A stretch of 64,000 bases of DNA from Candidatus Enterococcus ferrettii (GTDB lineage: Bacteria > Bacillota > Bacilli > Lactobacillales > Enterococcaceae): the NCBI RefSeq assembly GCF_017377655.1, contig NZ_JAFREL010000011.1, forward strand, positions 26,914 through 90,913, read 5' to 3'. Within the stretch, counting starts at the first letter, position 1; each line of letters begins with the position of its first letter. Positions 62,404 through 64,000 of the stretch are shown one piece after another. The translations under genes and the position numbers were made by a program. The notes beneath the pieces were generated by a model. The model worked only from the letters and a program-made list of their open reading frames with translations. It was not told the DNA's origin and made no database searches.

Positions 62404-63630
62404 TTAATCCAGCGGAATTCCCTTGAAGGGTTTGCCGCAATGAGGACAGAACTTCGGCACGCCATTGCTTAAATCAACGACTTCCCCGCATTCGCTGCAT
62501 TTCATTTCAATTTTTGGTGCTGAAGCAGCTTGCTGAGAAGGTTTTGGTTCGCCACAATTGCTGCAGAATTTCCCTGTGTTTTCAGTTCCACATTTTGGAC
62601 AGGTCCAAGTATCGCCTTGTGCTTGCTTTTGCTGTGCTTGCTGCTGATTGGTTTCTGAAGCCTGAGAAAGGTAAGAGCCACCCGTATTCATTCCCATACC
62701 CATTCCGAAAAAGGCGTTGCCAGCCCCTGAGTCGTTGCTGCCGGCTGCCTCCATCCCACGAGCGACTGAACCTTGCACATACCCTTCACGAATTCCTGGA
62801 TCACCCAGCATCGCGCCTTTATTGCGCATGTTAATCAGCTCGGTTGAGTCATCAGTATAAGAAATGCTGGCAACTGCTACAGCGACAATTTCCATCCCGC
62901 GAAGTTCCCGCCAGCTGTCGTCCAAGATATCAGACATGTATTTGCTCAGCTCCATACTTTTCGATGGAACATAGGAAATGCGCTCGCCGTTAGCAGACAG
63001 CTGGTTAATTGTTGCTTGCAAAGCAGTAAGAAATTCTTGCAAGTATTGTTCATTAATATCTGAAATGTCCACCTGCTCCAGATTGCGTGGTACCGCATTG
63101 GCAAAGAATAAAATCGGATCAGTAATCTGAACAGAATAGGTACCATGAGCTCTTAAAAACAGCTCTGCGTTGTAGAAATTATCAAAGTAATTCAAAGGTG
63201 TCGGCGTACCAAATTTGATTCCCTTGATTTCCTGTAAATTAATGTAATAAACCTGTTGTTTTTGAGGAGTCACACCGCCATATTTAAAGCGATCAAAGGT
63301 TTCGGAGATAGCCTCCTTCAGTGAACCTTGGAACATAGACGGAGCAGAATCATTTTTCACTGTGTAATAGCCTTCTTCAGCGGTAAAGTCGATTACCTTG
63401 CCGCCGTCAACCAAAAGCATCATCATATTAGGGTAAACGTGAACCACTGAACCGTCCGTGATAACGTCTTTGGTTCCTTTTTTATTTGACCCCCGCCGAT
63501 CATCCCGACGAACGGCAACGCCTTTAGTCATGACTGTGGTCTGACCCATATTGGCAGGTTCGATGACCTCTAGCCACTGGTCAGCTAAGCCGCCGCCAAT
63601 TGTGCTTGTTGCTGCTTTAATTAATCCCAT
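62404..63630 (-). CDS. SPFH-domain protein with C-terminal zinc ribbons (YdjI-like)
   Basis: The 408-residue protein has an SPFH/band-7-like domain (about 20-270; WLEVIEPANMGQTTVMTKGV, GTYSVQITDPILFF), a Gly/Met/Gln-rich linker and two zinc ribbons at the end (CPKCGTENTGKFCSNCG; CSECG with CPHCG). B. subtilis YdjI, of the same architecture, localises PspA at the membrane. GGAGG precedes the ATG, with extended -10 upstream. First gene of the three-gene unit. Confidence 0.88.
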   Translation of the reverse strand: MGLIKAATSTIGGGLADQWLEVIEPANMGQTTVMTKGVAVRRDDRRGSNKKGTKDVITDGSVVHVYPNMMMLLVDGGKVIDFTAEEGYYTVKNDSAPSMFQGSLKEAISETFDRFKYGGVTPQKQQVYYINLQEIKGIKFGTPTPLNYFDNFYNAELFLRAHGTYSVQITDPILFFANAVPRNLEQVDISDINEQYLQEFLTALQATINQLSANGERISYVPSKSMELSKYMSDILDDSWRELRGMEIVAVAVASISYTDDSTELINMRNKGAMLGDPGIREGYVQGSVARGMEAAGSNDSGAGNAFFGMGMGMNTGGSYLSQASETNQQQAQQKQAQGDTWTCPKCGTENTGKFCSNCGEPKPSQQAASAPKIEMKCSECGEVVDLSNGVPKFCPHCGKPFKGIPLD

Positions 63631-63659
63631 AAAATAGCCTCCTTAAGATATCTTTTTTT

Positions 63660-63668
63660 ATTATATCA
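63660..63668 (-). promoter_or_regulatory. Extended -10 of the SPFH operon
   Basis: Read on the minus strand, TGATATAAT lies 30 bp before the SPFH start. No clear -35. Confidence 0.5.
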
Positions 63669-63729
63669 CAGAGGACATAGTGCGCAGAAACAAGGTTTTT
63701 TCAAGTTTAACTTAATCAGGCAGAAGTCG

Positions 63730-63780
63730 CCTATCCTCTATAGATGGGTGATGAATGCCGTTCTTGTTTAGGGAGACGGC
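63730..63780 (+). repeat. Two adjacent small hairpins, possible IS605-type left end
   Basis: CCTATC/GATGGG (63730-63735 with 63743-63748) and GCCGTT/GACGGC (63757-63762 with 63775-63780), six pairs each, lie upstream of tnpB. IS200/IS605 ends are subterminal hairpins; the boundary cannot be fixed here. Confidence 0.35.
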
Positions 63781-63805
63781 GCAACTAAAAAATGACAAAA
63801 AGCTA

Positions 63806-63834
63806 TTGCTACGCTATTTTTCGCGTGATATAAT
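63806..63834 (+). promoter_or_regulatory. Promoter of tnpB
   Basis: TTGCTA (63806-63811), a 17-bp spacer and TATAAT (63829-63834) with an upstream TG form a strong-looking sigma-A promoter. Confidence 0.65.
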
Positions 63835-63887
63835 CATTTAGGGAACAAGTGTTCGTATCTTCAGGACTGACAAAAGGGGTGGATCTT

Positions 63888-64000
63888 ATGGAACAACTAA
63901 AAGCTTATAAGTACCGCATCTATCCAACAGAAGAACAAGTCGTCTTCTTTGCCAAGACTTTTGGTTGTGTTCGAAAAGTTTACAACCTGATGCTGGATGA
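63888..64000 (+). CDS. tnpB: TnpB/OrfB of an IS605-family element (3' end outside window)
   Basis: The first 37 residues read LKAYKYRIYPTEEQVVFF and GCVRKVYNLMLD, the well-known N-terminus of IS605 OrfB/TnpB. TnpB proteins are RNA-guided nucleases encoded by transposons. AGGGGTGG precedes the ATG. No tnpA (Y1 transposase) lies upstream, so the element may be of the tnpB-only kind or tnpA may follow beyond the window. Confidence 0.8.
   Translation, partial: MEQLKAYKYRIYPTEEQVVFFAKTFGCVRKVYNLMLD

Overview
The window looks like chromosomal DNA of a low-GC Gram-positive lactic acid bacterium, most probably an Enterococcus other than E. faecalis. The basis is the citHO / oadHDB-citCDEFX-oadA layout (including the OadH subunit and the GntR regulator CitO described in enterococci), a giant sortase-type SpaA-repeat surface protein, strong AGGAGG ribosome sites and many short intrinsic terminators. 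The species assignment is inference. No rRNA, tRNA or CRISPR array was seen. One mobile-element gene, the start of an IS605-type tnpB, runs off the right edge.

Layout. 1-3.6 kb: 5'-truncated FtsX-type ABC permease, its ATPase and a membrane PASTA protein. 3.7-4.2 kb: PsiE-like protein. 4.2-6.7 kb: divergent histidine kinase and OmpR-type response regulator. 6.7-17.9 kb: citrate fermentation locus, with citH-citO-citG on the minus strand facing oadH-oadD-oadB-small membrane peptide-citCDEFX-oadA on the plus strand. The 418-bp divergent region between them holds a perfect cre site. 18.0-23.5 kb: AraC-type regulator, MFS permease, GH78-like glycosidase and GPH sugar symporter, probably for a rhamnoside or similar glycoside. 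23.6-24.7 kb: queG. 24.8-29.6 kb: GntR regulator divergent from a phnDCEE-type ABC transporter and a tyrosine-phosphatase-like enzyme. 29.7-33.5 kb: unknown protein, XRE-type membrane regulator and YjeM-like permease.

33.5-43.1 kb is a nitrite assimilation/dissimilation and siroheme block: an NreA/NreB/NreC-like sensory system, sirohydrochlorin chelatase, precorrin-2 dehydrogenase, NirB, NirD, SUMT (CobA), formate/nitrite channel, HemC and HemD. Together these carry porphobilinogen through uroporphyrinogen III to siroheme and supply it to NirBD. A TAGGG-N4-CCCTA palindrome upstream of nirB is a good candidate NreC target. 43.1-51.4 kb: DUF2798 protein and a 2522-residue adhesin with collagen-binding-like modules, 12 SpaA/Cna-B-type repeats and an atypical YPQTN sorting motif. 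51.4-57.1 kb: VOC protein, dapB, EamA exporter, an isolated rnfC-rnfD pair and an aldo/keto reductase. 57.2-60.4 kb: YdcF-type membrane protein, GyrI-like protein and DacA-type carboxypeptidase. 60.5-63.6 kb: a TPM / zinc-ribbon / SPFH operon resembling ydjHGI of Bacillus subtilis but without pspA. The tnpB start follows.

The features most worth follow-up are the orphan RnfCD pair, the nitrite/siroheme island with its variant three-cysteine sensor kinase, the 41-residue OAD-gamma-like peptide beside oadB, and the giant adhesin with a non-canonical anchor. All functional calls rest on reading motifs by eye; no database search was run.
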